Shown: piece after piece, positions 24,254 to 35,793 of the stretch
Layout: each line of letters starts with the position of its first letter
Position numbering within the stretch: position 1 is the first letter of the stretch
Source: Takakia lepidozioides
Taxonomy: Eukaryota; Streptophyta; Takakiopsida; Takakiales; Takakiaceae
Length of the DNA stretch: 64,000 bases
Direction: 5' to 3'
Assembly: GCA_030704615.1 (NCBI GenBank)
Contig: CM060734.1
Coordinates: 43,912,042-43,976,041, forward strand
Notes under the pieces: generated by a model
Seen by the model: only the letters and a program-made list of their open reading frames with translations
Databases searched by the model: none
Told to the model about the DNA's origin: nothing
Translations under genes and position numbers: made by a program

Positions 24254-25886
24254 CCTCGGAACAAAGAAAGGTACAAACTTATTACATCACGGGAAGCCCA
24301 GAGGAACAACTGCACAATAAAACCAAAAAGGAGAACAATACAGTGGAACCACTACCAAAGAACAAATCAAACCGTGTGTCACATGAAGACAGAGTTCCTC
24401 ATGCACGAGTTGCTGATGTGGCTAAGTGTAGGGCAGGCACCACAAATTGTTTTTCCCCAAAGACTGAAATATCCTGTTTTGAAAGAAACTATACTCCCAC
24501 TACAAGATGTAGGGGTCAGAAAGCGTGATTCCTGACCAGTATAATCATGTTTGCTGAAAGCACTAGCCATCGATCCAACCTTGGAGTACACTTTCTTCCT
24601 CTCCCTTCCATTGTTGATCACTTGCGCCTTGATATGTTTTTCACATGGGGTGATTTGCTTGGCTACCGCTTTGGATGGAGAGGCGTGAAAAGAGAGGTGT
24701 AATTGCCATTGATGCCAGAACAGCATTCATTTGAGCATATGAGCTCCACAGCCCTCCGTCAAGCTTGTCCTGCATTTTGGATAGATTGCCGAGTCCATGT
24801 CATTGTCCTTCAGTGCTGTGGTGTACATATTCAAGCTGGAGCGGCCATCCATCCATCCTACTCATTTCCATAGCCAATTCCTCCCTCTCATTTGCATCAT
24901 TCAACTCAGAGCTTAAGAAGTGGGCACTCCATTAACTCCACACTCTGTAAATTTCCAACTAGTGTAAAGATTGGATCGGAGCTATTTCACAGCCTTCTTG
25001 GTCTGGGCTGAGATTGAGGTATAAGAAGAACTAGGCACGTGGATGGGGACATAGGCAGGACATTCAGTCCAATCTAGCAGCATAAAAACTCTTTGACTGA
25101 CTTTCAAAACACAAACAGCTGGACGACTCTAATGGACGAAGACAAAGAGGTGTGCAGGAGTTCCAAAGAGAGACCTCGTATGCTAAGTGTGAGCTACTCA
25201 TGATGACCTGCTATACCAGCCTTCGGACAATGCAAGACCAGTCTAATGGTCATCCAAAAGGACAGATCAGGATGTAACTTCATTCCACCAAATTGGCGTT
25301 GACCGAGTCCCCTATTTCTTAGGACCCTTCAGATCTGCGAACAGATCGAATCTCGCGCCCCCCTCAGCTCAGCTCTAGTCTCCTACTTCTCAAACACAAC
25401 GAGTTCTATATGTGAGTTGGTGGATATTCTTCTGAATACTCGGTAGACCACATCTGTTTACTGGATGTGGTCGAATGGTCCATCTTTGCTGAGATTCGTT
25501 AGGAAATGCGGGAGGAATTTCATTACCTTTACTGTATATGGCCACTTCTGCACTGACCACTCATAAATGGACAACAAGCCATGCTAGATTTGGAGAGGTC
25601 GGCAATAGAACCACATCAGTGAGGAAAGGCTCTGATGTAATGAAGAGAAGAGCCCAACCCAGTAACAACGTGAAGAGCATAAGACATTAGCCGCATTTAT
25701 AAAGGTAGAGAGAGATGTTTCACACATTGTCACAACGTGATGCAATGTCTGGAAAAAAGACCGAGATGTGAGAGAGAGAGAGAGAGAGAGAGAGGAGAAA
25801 TGAAATCTTCCAATTTACAAGAGTATAGTTAAAACACGAAAATCCGGATTCTCGAAGAGAAAGGGGGACGACATACTCCTGCTTAC
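24254..25886. other. probable first introns of the MFS gene
   Basis: It lies between the first coding exon found and a candidate 5' exon. A short frame beginning near 24762 (MQDKLDGGLWSSYAQ, 44 codons) is present but resembles nothing I know. The missing N-terminal coding exon should be here; I could not pick it out. Confidence 0.4.
25770..25795. repeat. (GA)n microsatellite
   Basis: Thirteen uninterrupted GA dinucleotides. On the minus strand this is a CT tract lying downstream of the proposed 5' exon. Confidence 0.95.
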
Positions 25887-26070
25887 CTCAAAGAAGCACA
25901 GCGTCGAGAGAAACACAAAAGCTCAAGCTTCTGTGCGTAAGAAATGAAGAATTCAGTCAAGCACTTTCCCCCTCTCTACAGTGATGCCCTAGATGATGAG
26001 CTCCGAAGGCAGTGAGAGATGGCAGTGAGAGAAGCCGCAGACATTGAAGATGCTAGTGTGTATAAGAGTC
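25887..26070 (-). promoter_or_regulatory. candidate 5' UTR exon of the MFS gene
   Basis: On the minus strand a pyrimidine-rich segment ends in TTTGAG followed by a good donor (GTAAGC, 25886-25881). A short upstream ORF (23 codons, from an ATG about 26043) fits a leader rather than coding sequence. Direction, position and donor agree with the downstream transporter; the link is inference. Confidence 0.35.
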
Positions 26071-28107
26071 GAGTGAAAGCTTGATGAATGTCGCGTGGCC
26101 ATGAAGGGTAACACGGACGTATTTTTTGAGGACTACCATAGAATATAGAGGAAGGAAGCTCTCTTTTTCTCTCTCAACTGTTCTTGCGCAGATAGAGGCT
26201 CGGGCACAGCTGGTGCTGGAGAAGCAGCTGAACGATAACTATGACTCCACTGTTTATCGGTTCACATACTGTGAGGTCGTGGGTGAAGGGACCTGCATAT
26301 TCAATTATATTCTCAAGTTCAGCTGCCGCCATCGTGGTCCTGTTTTGTAGGTAGAAAGTGCCATTCAGATTTTCGGGGACCACAGGCATGGAACAGTGCA
26401 AGGTTGAAGTGAGGATTGACACAATCAGATTGTCTAATACATTTAACCAAAGTTGTTGTCTTCATTCAGATTCTGCATCCAGTACTGGCAATTCTGACTG
26501 TGCAAGTTCTGAAGACCAGCAATTGCAAGTTTGATGCTTGAGCCACCTTCAGTAGCTTCAGACATCCACCAACCAGCAGGTCTTGCTTTGAGTGTCAGGT
26601 AGTCACCTGTGTGGTTTTCGCAATGCCACTATATACTGATGGTGATGAAATTGTAAAGGATCGACATTGTAAGGATTCTCATGTCCTTTGTGAAGGTCAG
26701 AGATAGATGCAAAACTCCTATCCTCAAAAATGCAACTTAATTTCACTAGACAGATTTTGGGGTGGTCTGCATTGGGGATGCCACTCCATACACACATGCC
26801 AAAACATTTCAACCTGACTATGTAGTCTGCGACTCCACCTTGTAACTGACAATCTCCACATTCAGCTATAGCAATCTCTCAAAGTGTCACCAGTTGCCAT
26901 TCTCAAAACTCACTTTAATGTTGCTATAGCTCTTCATGTATAGAGCTCAAGCTCAACTCCTTACATCTACCCGTGTTTGGATAATTTTTCCCCAGAGAGA
27001 GAGCTGAGTCTGAAACTAAGGAAAAAATATAGGCAGTGTACAATTCTGTACACTATTTGAACATTTCTTATACTTCTGCTCAAACATCTTCCTCTCTTCA
27101 GACACACTTCGATAGCAAATGATAGGTTTCAAAGGTGTGGGTTCAACCCCTGACATCTATCATTTGCTAACAAGTTTGTCCAGAAGTTCACAAAAGTATA
27201 ACAAGTGTTTTAGCATTGTGAATTTCACTGTGCCCTTACCCCATGTGGTACTTGGCAATGCATATCCTCCTCCACAGAAGGAGATGACCATCCTAGAAAA
27301 CCACTCACCTTAGTGTCCTACCCCTTCAAAGGAATTCTACAAACAAAAATGAGAAACACTGGCCGGAGCCAGCCTCCTTGACCTAGTTCCTCACCAGCTT
27401 ACATCTACGCCTCTCCTAGCTCGACACTTGCAGGCGAGTCTGTAGTTGGTACATTGAGAGATCGTCATCTGACGATGGTCCTCTGCCAATACGAGCCGAA
27501 CCCTTGAATGGGATGCAGCCAGACTGTTGAACCTTTGATGTACCCAACCCTTCACAGCAGAAGAGAGAGCAAAACCCACAGTCAAAGCCCACCTAACCCC
27601 CCTAACTTAGTGTAACACTCCTCACATTGAAACCAAGTTCACAATGGACAGGGTAAGTCGCAATCAACAGACCACCAAATTAACCTGCCTATGCATCTAA
27701 CAAAATCTCACAAACTGAGCTCAAAAATCAAACACTCAGTTCCTCATCAAAGCAGAGGAGTGATGGTCAACAGGCAGCACACTGACTAAAAACATTGAGC
27801 CCCGAGTCACTAGCAAATCACAAATTCACTCAAGGTAAGAATGTAATCGACAAATCTTGAAAAGTTACAATCAATACTTCAGATGAGAAAACATCCTGAA
27901 ACAGGTGAGTGCTTGTCCCTACAGTAATTAGCTAGATGCTTCCATTCACAAACTTACTGGTTAAATATATATATGGCCAACTGCAGCTTACACTACACGT
28001 CTTCACCACCCGTGAAGTAAAGGACTACTCAAACGTAAGCCCAGTTCAATCAGATCCAATCAGATCAGATAATATATCATATACTTAATATACTATCTTC
28101 ATCTCAG
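26071..28107. other. intergenic, no gene supported
   Basis: Short frames only, none recognisable. Contains a 12-bp-arm hairpin at 27114-27168. Contains a good deal of simple plant intergenic sequence. Confidence 0.45.
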
Positions 28108-28449
28108 TCAAACAGGGAAACATGGCTCAGTCGCTTCAGTGTTGCAGGGTGCAAAAGTTTGTAAAGCATAGCCCCAAGTTTGCTGAATATCAAGAGGAGG
28201 TGGAAGTGAACAATGATGATGCTGCTTAACTAAACCATTGCGAATAAGTCCCAAGGTAGTCCTCAAGACTACAGCACAACCCACCAGGTCATTTCTAACT
28301 GTGTATCCCACTGGGTATGTTTCAGTTAATCTACTACAAGCAGACCTGGTTATCTGTGTGCTCGGGCTAACATTTCTCTCAACACAATGAAAAACAGTAG
28401 CTTTAGAGCCAGAAATCTTCATTTTAGCGCTGTGTCCTCTGGTCACCAT
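28108..28449 (-). CDS. unrecognised 113-codon open frame
   Basis: Has a true ATG (28449) and a basic, Cys-containing composition (MVTRGHSAKMKISGSKATVF at the start). No domain is recognised. It follows, on the same strand, the exon-like segment 28573-28736, but no splice joining the two was found. Confidence 0.2.
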   Translation of the reverse strand: MVTRGHSAKMKISGSKATVFHCVERNVSPSTQITRSACSRLTETYPVGYTVRNDLVGCAVVLRTTLGLIRNGLVKQHHHCSLPPPLDIQQTWGYALQTFAPCNTEATEPCFPV

Positions 28450-28572
28450 GCCCTACATTACTAACTGGTAAGACCCAAGCTAAAAGATAGAAAGAAGCCA
28501 CTGTAAGAAATTGTAGCTAAAAAGGGACCAGCCCCCACTGGCACCTGCCGACATGCACTGACAGGTGCATAC

Positions 28573-28736
28573 CTGCAATGAGTACATTACATTTTCGAAA
28601 ACAGACCGTGATTGCTTGATCAGATATCTCAAAAGTCTTAGACGTGGATCAGGCACCAGGATAATGAGCACAACATATGAGCTCGCACAAGTCAGTACGC
28701 TACCAAAAAGCCAGCCAGCCAGACCAACAAATGCTC
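28573..28736 (-). CDS. exon-like segment of an unknown membrane protein
   Basis: Bounded by a plausible acceptor (pyrimidine-rich, ACAG before 28736) and a donor (GTATGC at 28572-28567). It encodes a strong hydrophobic helix pair (FVGLAGWLFGSVLTCASSYV, then VVLIILVP) followed by a basic amphipathic stretch (RLRLLRYLIKQSR). Not part of the MFS model; partner exons were not found. Confidence 0.3.
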
Positions 28737-28953
28737 CTGTATCAAGTAGAGTATAGGCAAGAAGCAAGTGAGCAAATTATTTCACTTTTATAAAGAGAGG
28801 AGTGGTCCAAATTCTCTCAAGTGACATCCCTATTGGAAAGGTCTCTTCGTACTGTTGGGAGGAGGAAAATCTGACCCTCCTTTCACAAAGATCAGGCCAG
28901 TAGCAGAACAACCAGGTTCAGTAATACTATTTATTAACCTCAAGATGCAATTC

Positions 28954-30081
28954 CTAAGCATAAGTATCTAGTCTTGGTTCAAAAGAGAACCCCAGCAAGT
29001 GAAAATTGCGTTTACTGGGAAAAAGGGAATCTCTTGGCAGGCGATGCCACAAAGTCCTGGAAAGATCGAGCAAAAGTGCGTGCGGGCTCAAATGGGTGGT
29101 TAGACAAACCAGATCACTCAGGCCCACACAGACAAACGGCGTGAAAGGTGACAAAGGCTCCAAAAATTCGACGCACAACATACCCGGCAGTTTGTGAACC
29201 TCTATCCACTCCATCGTTGCAAGCTCCAGCTCCCATATCCGGATGCTCTCAGTCTTGGGGAGCGTACGTGGGACGCCTAAAACTCTTCCGACCATCAGTA
29301 GTCGGCCCCGACAGTGGACAAGAGAAGGAGACGCCAGGGAGGCAGGCATCAAAGCCCGGACTTCAATCCAAACTCTTCTTTCGGGGTCGTACACAACTAC
29401 TCCATACGGTAACTCTGTGATACAATAGAACAATCCATTGCACCAGACCCCGGGGTCCGAGCCGAACTTGGCCTCGGGCAGCGGGCTACCTGTTACTGTC
29501 CAGCGCATTGTCGAGGAATCATACACCTCAGTGGAGAGGTTGTAAACATAAGGATTCTCAGGGGGAATGCCATCCTCCCCTGCTACCATGATCTTGTACG
29601 ACTTAGAGGCCGGGTCGGTCACCATGGCCACCTTGTGAATAAGCCGGATCTGCAGCATGGGTGGCAAGTCTCTCACTGACTTCACCAAAGGATTGCACAC
29701 GGAGAGCACCGTGCACTCTCCAATCTGGTCTCCAAAGCATAGCAGGCTACCTCCCGCTGCAACCACGTGCATCATGGGCGCAATGGGAGGAAGAGGAACG
29801 TTGTGCCATTTGTCCAGGGCCGGGTTGTAAGTGCAGGCCATGTTGCCCAGAGTGGTCATGAGAAACCAGGGCTTCATGCCCACATAAGTCTCTGCATGAA
29901 GAATTACAAAGCTCTCTGAATAGATGATAGAATTGAATCTCTTGTTCACCGACCGCAGACGAAACAGGCTGTGCAATGGCAAGCGCGCCAGAACTCTGTC
30001 GACCAGATCCTCGGGTAACAACCTCCAGATGCGATCGTCCATCACCACGGGCCTCGTCTCTTCCAACATCTGGTCCAACAT
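28954..30081 (-). CDS. F-box protein with kelch-like C-terminal region
   Basis: 375 codons in one exon. F-box at residues about 13-57 (IWRLLPEDLVDRVLARLPLH, then VNKRFNSIIYSESF), expected to bind SKP1 in an SCF ubiquitin ligase. The C-terminal ~300 residues have kelch/galactose-oxidase-like blades (YNPALDKWHNVPLPP, VYDSSTMRWTVTGSPLPEA, VYDPERRVWIEVR, IWELELATMEWIEV). The layout resembles the plant F-box group of LCR (At1g27340) and At5g15710; the target is unknown. Start: ATG at 30081, because a likely 5' UTR intron (30198-30106) ends just upstream and the preceding leader has an in-frame stop. If that intron is retained, an ATG at 30189 would add 36 residues. No lesion seen. Confidence 0.92.
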   Translation of the reverse strand: MLDQMLEETRPVVMDDRIWRLLPEDLVDRVLARLPLHSLFRLRSVNKRFNSIIYSESFVILHAETYVGMKPWFLMTTLGNMACTYNPALDKWHNVPLPPIAPMMHVVAAGGSLLCFGDQIGECTVLSVCNPLVKSVRDLPPMLQIRLIHKVAMVTDPASKSYKIMVAGEDGIPPENPYVYNLSTEVYDSSTMRWTVTGSPLPEAKFGSDPGVWCNGLFYCITELPYGVVVYDPERRVWIEVRALMPASLASPSLVHCRGRLLMVGRVLGVPRTLPKTESIRIWELELATMEWIEVHKLPGMLCVEFLEPLSPFTPFVCVGLSDLVCLTTHLSPHALLLDLSRTLWHRLPRDSLFPSKRNFHLLGFSFEPRLDTYA

Positions 30082-30105
30082 GGGTGCCTGGCCTTGTGGA
30101 TCGTC

Positions 30106-30198
30106 CTGAAAGGAACAAGAGCTACTGCTACTTGAAGGAACTGACAAGATGGGTCTGGCCTGCCGCCTCGGCGATCCACGCTTTGGCATACCACTCAC
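30106..30198 (-). other. probable 5' UTR intron of the F-box gene
   Basis: Donor GTGAGT after GGAGG and acceptor CCTTTCAG before GACGATCC, 93 bp, pyrimidine-rich near the 3' end. The leader exon upstream (from about 30290) holds short upstream ORFs (for example ATGGCGGAGACATAG). Confidence 0.6.
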
Positions 30199-30299
30199 CC
30201 TCCACTGTGCAGTCACTGCAATCTTCTAGCACTGTAATCCGGCGCTATGTCTCCGCCATATCGCCATTTCCAGTACTTGCTATTAGCCATAGGATTACA

Positions 30300-32078
30300 C
30301 ACAAGCACAAACCTTTGCATCTTCAATTACAGCATGTAGGTCTCAAACAGATTCGCGAAAAAACAACCTCAGCAGAAGTAGAAGGATACCCAACCTAGAC
30401 AAACACTGTTACGAATTGAAACAAGAGGCACATGCCAGGTCTGGCTCTTGTAGGCCAGAAAAGAGATGTCAGTCAATGCGATTGCAACACGCAGCAAGAA
30501 GCACCGCAGGCAGACGGAGATCAAATAGGAAATTTCAACCGGGAGAGGACGGCAGAGACAGAAGTGTCCAACATGTCACCCTCCCTCCGTACACAGGGGT
30601 CAAGTAGTACACGAGGAGGGGAGCACTCGGATACATATAGAGAGGAACAGAGGCGATTATCCAAGGGTTGAAATTGGGTAGCAGAGGTTGTGCATGGCGA
30701 AGCTTCAAAGCACTGGTGCGATGAATTGTGGAAGGCTGAAACACACAAACAGGAGACGGAAAGTGGGCAGTCGGAAGCGTAAAGATGAAGACAAAAAGAA
30801 GGCAATTGTGGCCAGAAGCCGAGAGCGTGGCGGCTCCCGGCATTCCTGGCAAGCGAGCGAGCGAGAGACATTATACAGGAAGAAATCGAGAGAGACGATG
30901 CAGGGGTCCGCCATCACCAAGGCACCAGGGGTTACACCCTCCACCCGCTGACGCCTTAACACCCAAACCCCTTGGTTACACATTTTACTCGCTAGATACT
31001 CACCAGTATCCACCGGTCCAAAGAATCTCCTGTAAATTTTCCCCAACAGGTGCACATATACCAATGGACAACACTGAGACGCCTCTCCGGATAGAGCATC
31101 AGACTGCTGAATGACAACCCACAGGATAGAAGCTCAACCCCATGGTCTGTCCCTGTGAAACCCTGTGGATTTACTCTTCATCCCCTAGGGAAAGGGAAAC
31201 AGTGGTTGAGTACTGACCTGACCACAGTCAGATATTTCACAAACACATCACCCCAGGCACTCCCTAGGGAGTCCCTACTATATAAAGAATCAGGAAGATG
31301 CAAAATGGTTAAATATATCAATGATCTCCGGGAAGAAAGGGAGGAAAGGGAGGAAAGTGTGAAACTTACTTATAGGGGCCCTGGTGGCCCCCCCCCAAAC
31401 CCCTCTTAACACAAGCTTCCCTCTGGAAAGTCAAGCAGAAGTTGCATCAGGCTGCGCTTAATGCGCCTCTGCAGGCAACGTGTTGCACGGCATTGTTTGA
31501 GAGCAAGAAAAAGCAAAAGATGGTGGACTAGTCATCGTGGGGACCCATCCCCCCAATATTGTCCTCATCATCCCAGCAGTGGGCAACAAGGAGGGTGGCC
31601 ATATGGCCATCTCATCTCTTTCATTCATTCAATGGCCCGTTCTCTCAGTGTACCCATCTGTCTCTTGCCCACACACGTTACCCACTCACTACCACAGTCT
31701 AGTCATTGCCCAGTCCTTTGATGGAGATAGGAGCAAGGCTGTGGCCCCTTGGTGTCACACTCGGGCCTGCCAGCACTGTTTTAATTGCAAGTCTGGCAAA
31801 GTGCAGTGACAAGCATGAATGAACCCGGCCCAGCCCAGCTCTACCAAAAGGACCGGACACAAAAACCATGGTTCGGATAATTTTCCGTGTTTGTGAAAAA
31901 ATAGCCAAGATGGCAGACTCGGCTGAGACCACGGAGCCTGCGAGCTACTATCATCACGCACGTCAGTGCTGATGCAAGCAAGCATTGAATAGGTGTAGTG
32001 AGGAAATGAAGCATATGCCGGCAGTACATACCCAGCGGTACCTCCATTCTGCTGCCAGTACAGCAGTTGGAACTTGGG
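30300..32078. other. upstream of F-box gene, no gene supported
   Basis: Frames on both strands lack domains. Includes purine-rich runs (31330-31365), a short C-run (31389-31396) and a tRNA-Lys-like remnant at about 31083-31135. Confidence 0.4.
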
Positions 32079-32295
32079 CACCCCCTAGGGAATTCCAAAA
32101 AGGCCTTGATGTGAAATGCATCGCAATTCACTTGATCACCCCCTAAAAGTGTGCAATTCAATTGAATCGTGTGCCGACAATTCAATTGAATTGCAAATTA
32201 GGGTTAGTTCAATTGAATTGCGCACTTTTAGGGGGTGATCAAGTGAATTGCGATGCATTTCACATCAAGGCCTTTTTGGAATTCCCTACACCCCC
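32079..32295. mobile_element. 203-bp foldback/MITE with flanking 7-bp repeats
   Basis: Arms 32086-32166 and 32208-32288 are 81 bp each and inverted complements with one mismatch, around a 41-bp loop that itself contains CAATTCAATTGAATTG. The element starts TAGGGAATTCC and ends GGAATTCCCTA. CACCCCC occurs directly outside both ends (32079-32085, 32289-32295), suggesting a 7-bp target duplication; a TA duplication (Tc1/mariner style) is the alternative. It has no coding capacity. The arms could give a long hairpin RNA. Confidence 0.9.
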
Positions 32296-33090
32296 CACTC
32301 AGTACACACGTTACTTACTACATGCAGCTTCTTCAACAAGTCGCCGACGTTTTGTTCAAGCTTGTTGCAAGCAAGCAAGCAAGCTTCTAGCAGAGCCAAA
32401 GGTTGGTAATACCAAGGCTATGGATGACCTCTGTGTCCCTCAACTTGTCAACTGGCTTGCCATGTTCACCGCCGCGTGTTGAGCAAAGCTAAGTACTCAC
32501 TCAACACACAGATATTTACAGTAAAATTCCACAAACAACCAACAAAACTCAGCTCCCAAGAATTTTCTTCACTATAGCCTCAGAATCTCCCGAGTATTCC
32601 TTGCATTTTCCCGCCATGGAAATGGGCATCTTTCAAGGAAGAAAACAGGACAGACAGTAAGTTAGAATATGATTTATCTCTGTAAAGCCTTGTAGCAGAG
32701 CCAATAGAGGTGCTAACTGTGAGAGTAGAATATTTGGCACCCAAGTTTCCACAAATACACACCCATGCTGCCATGGCCCCACTGCAGCAGAGCAGCCACA
32801 GTGGGGATAGGGTTGAAAGTAGGGGCTCGTGCACAGGCCTTCGTGGCACCCTCTCACTGGCTGTCCTAGATTCATTTCACGTGGACTACAATTGAGATAA
32901 GATCGACCGGCCTCCTGCACTGCACCTGCTTAATCACTCTGCCCTAATTTAACCCTAATCAAATCCTACAACAGACCCCATCCGTGCTCCCCCCAGACCC
33001 GCATCCCTAATCTGGCCTCACACGTGCCTGCAGGTTGGCGGCTGGCCCAGTCCACGCACCACCTAACCGCGGTTAGGTAGCCCTAACCAG
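32296..33090. other. intergenic, no gene supported
   Basis: No recognisable coding sequence, repeat or RNA gene; frames are short and discordant. Confidence 0.45.
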
Positions 33091-34300
33091 CGTACATAGT
33101 GGGCTCCCTCAGTACGTTGCGCCAAGTACAGGGGGTCGCACGGAAAAGCTGGGCCGGGCGGTGAAGCGCCCATCCCAATATTCAGAATCCCGGGACGGCA
33201 CGGCCGCGCAGAGCACGTCTTCCGACATGCGTTTCCGACGCTCCGATCTCTCCCGGGACAGTTTCAGCTTTTCCAGGCCCGTTCCATCGGCACGAGTGAA
33301 CGGAACGGTTGAGGGGGACGGGAGGCGGGGCCTGAACCTGGTCGACTGCGCACAAGCGGCTGCGGTGGAGCCACGCCGCGGCAGGCGCGGCGTGCCCCGG
33401 TAGCCGCGCGGTGATCGGAGAAGCTTGTCTGTGTACGTGGCTCCCTGAGGTTGGTGGGAAAGTGCACAAAAGTGTGACGGCCGCCGGCAAAAGGAAACGG
33501 CGGCGACGATCGGGGCAAAATACGGGCGAGCGCGTTGCGGTGGCGCGTTGCGCACACGCGACGGCAGGCGTGCACACGCCCTCCCCCAATCACGTCCCCT
33601 GCCACGGACGCGTCATCTTCTCGTCGGCCTACGTCAACTTATCGTCGCCGGTTCTGCCCGACTGCGCCTCGTCAGCAGCAGCCGTTCCGGCAGAATGATG
33701 CATGGATGACGCCCGCCATCCCCCCAATCATGGTCGGAGGCAATCATTCGTTCCATGCACACATCCATCCATCCGTCCATCCATCGCGTGTGTGGTCATT
33801 CATCCGTGATCGTCCGAGCTAATCAGATATGGATTAGGGCATCCGGCAGGCACAATAGAGTACACGCCAGCACAGTGTGCTTGGGTTCGAATATCGATTC
33901 GCTTCTCGCCTGCCCCGCTTGCAACCTGCACACTATTTTCGCCCTGTTGGCCCCACCCCCGACTGTGGATGGAGCTCATGGATGAAGTACATCGATCTAC
34001 GTTCGTCGCTGCTCTGACGAAAAGTTGGGTCTGCTGACCTTCGATGGGTGACGTGGAGGGTTCTGTGGGGTGTAAGACATAGGCCAATGGGAGTGGGGCG
34101 TGTGGAGGGCTGTCGGCAACATGGCGACAGGATTGGCACCCGCGCCTGCCGCGCCTCCTCCAGTCCCTGCGTTGCCATGTTCCTCGCTCCTCCGCGCGTG
34201 CGAAGCGCCCTTTGCCGGATGTCGTTTCCAGCAGCCGGAAAAATATCGCGAGGTGATGGATGGATGGATGGATTTCTCCACAGGGGGCCACCCTTGGAAA
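33091..34300. other. GC-rich, CpG-rich island
   Basis: Markedly richer in G+C and CpG than its surroundings, with open frames in nearly every phase, which is expected from composition. It may be a promoter-type island, but no transcript can be inferred. Contains CATC/CATCCATC (about 33762-33784) and GATG (34255-34271) microsatellites. Serine/arginine-rich frames here (33161-33403) are not accepted as genes. Confidence 0.45.
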
Positions 34301-35235
34301 CAGAGGGCTGCGGTGAGATTACATGGATGGATTGCGTCCATATTCTGCTTTGTGACCATATTCAAGTTAGCCAGCTTCTTCAGTCTGCAGCTCTGCTAAG
34401 GGCTGAATGTGTGCTGCTTCAAGTGCTATCAGAAGCCTCAAGAGTCCCACGAATTCGAAGCGGTTGTTTCAAGAGCTTGTAAGCACAATCACTCGATTGG
34501 GTTCAGACTTGGTTCATTCCTGCTCTCACGTCACTCTTCCAGCAACCCGAAGGTTCCATAAATTACGAAGTAATTTAATCTGATGCACAACTGAGCTGCA
34601 ACTATCAAACTACATCAGCTAATCATGCAATCTGCTCAGCTAAAATTCACATTTGAAAGCGGAGTTCTTAGGTGGGTAATAAGAGCTCGGTCTCTGGCTC
34701 ACAAAAGGAAGCGTGAATCAAAGGGCCTGCAAGCTCAAGGTAGATGTGATAAGATTAATGCACGACAAGACCTAAGTCCCTCTCTGATCGATGATCGAGC
34801 TACATACATGGACTTGCAAACACAATTTAATTGTTTTTACATGTGAATGTCTTTTCTCATGGACAAACGGTCTGATTTGCAATGGGATCCGGAGTTAAAT
34901 ACCTTCCTGGTATAACAGGATAATTATGCAAATATGGACAATTTGAGGTCCAATTCCTCTGAAACTGTGGCGTAAAGAAGGTCTACTGACTTCAACTCAC
35001 AGTTTGCCTATATCCAAGAATCCATATCAATTGTTACCAATGAATAAGCTAGTTAGCCTGCATCCAACCTCGCTCCATCCAGCTTCAGAGATATATAGAG
35101 ATAGCTCTACTATGATCCAATGGGCACCAAAGTTTAATTAAATGCAAGGAAAATAATTTCACGTCTGATGTTTGTGGCTCAAAGTCTACCTTCAGTCCAT
35201 TTGAAAGGAAGACTGGGCATGCCTCGAGCATCCCT
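34301..35235. other. 3' flank of the sugar transporter, no gene
   Basis: Downstream of the minus-strand STP pseudogene, possibly holding its 3' UTR. No supported coding sequence. Confidence 0.45.
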
Positions 35236-35447
35236 CTAAACTGCATCCGAACCCTCGGCCTCAGGTACTTCCATAATTGGTGCTAATTTCAAGCCGGTGC
35301 AGAATGCGTACTTGGAGTCGACTTTCGGAACATAATGTTTCCAGAACCAGTGATCACTCCACACGAGGCCCATTTCCTCGATGGGCATGCCCTTTGTCTC
35401 AGGAAGCAAAAAGAACACAGCTAGCTGCATTACAATCACCCACCCGG
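35236..35447 (-). pseudogene. STP-type sugar transporter, 3' part of split last exon
   Basis: Encodes the final transmembrane segment and tail of a plant hexose/H+ symporter: [20 protein letters not shown], with the PETKG family signature, [16 protein letters not shown] and a natural stop at 35236. The exon is cut at the Gly-Trp position by the Copia element; its other half is at 63279-63566. The two halves rejoin in frame once the insert and one 5-bp target copy are removed. Confidence 0.93.
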
Positions 35448-35723
35448 TGTTGAACGTAAATGAATACTCACTAGAATAGAAAGAAAGAACAGTAGACCAG
35501 TTGTAAGAAACGGAGCAACGACATGCTCAAAAGATGCTCATACAAGGTTACAAGATAGAGAGTACACACGAGCATATATCTAACTACACCAGATCAGAGA
35601 GATGCCATAGCCAGTTAGGCGGAAACACACTTAGACGGAAACAGTTTGAATCCTATGATCTGGCATACTAATTCATCTATGTGTCCAGCGAATCATTCAT
35701 CGTATACACAATGAAATTCAACA
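35448..35723 (-). repeat. Copia 3' LTR
   Basis: 276 bp, begins TGTTGAA and ends TTCAACA (perfect 7-bp inverted ends). It differs from the other LTR by five substitutions and one single-base gap. A short purine tract (GAGTGGAAG on the minus strand, 35732-35724) just inside is the probable polypurine tract. Confidence 0.97.
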
Positions 35724-35793
35724 CTTCCACTCATTGTGGATGCACCAACTCATGATCAAAGAAAAACTGATCAATGTAACGTGAACCTTCCAC

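Noticed and set aside
24379-24726. 115-codon minus-strand frame as first exon of the MFS gene
   Set aside because: Its sequence does not resemble the family N-terminus (no W-V-Q type helix start) and no in-phase donor was found.
33832-33905. Possible tRNA gene around GGGTTCGAATA
   Set aside because: The T-loop-like string lacks a matching stem, D-arm and acceptor stem in the right places.
33109-34291. Several long overlapping frames on both strands
   Set aside because: They occupy a CpG-rich island where stops are rare in all phases; no domain or splice signals support any of them.
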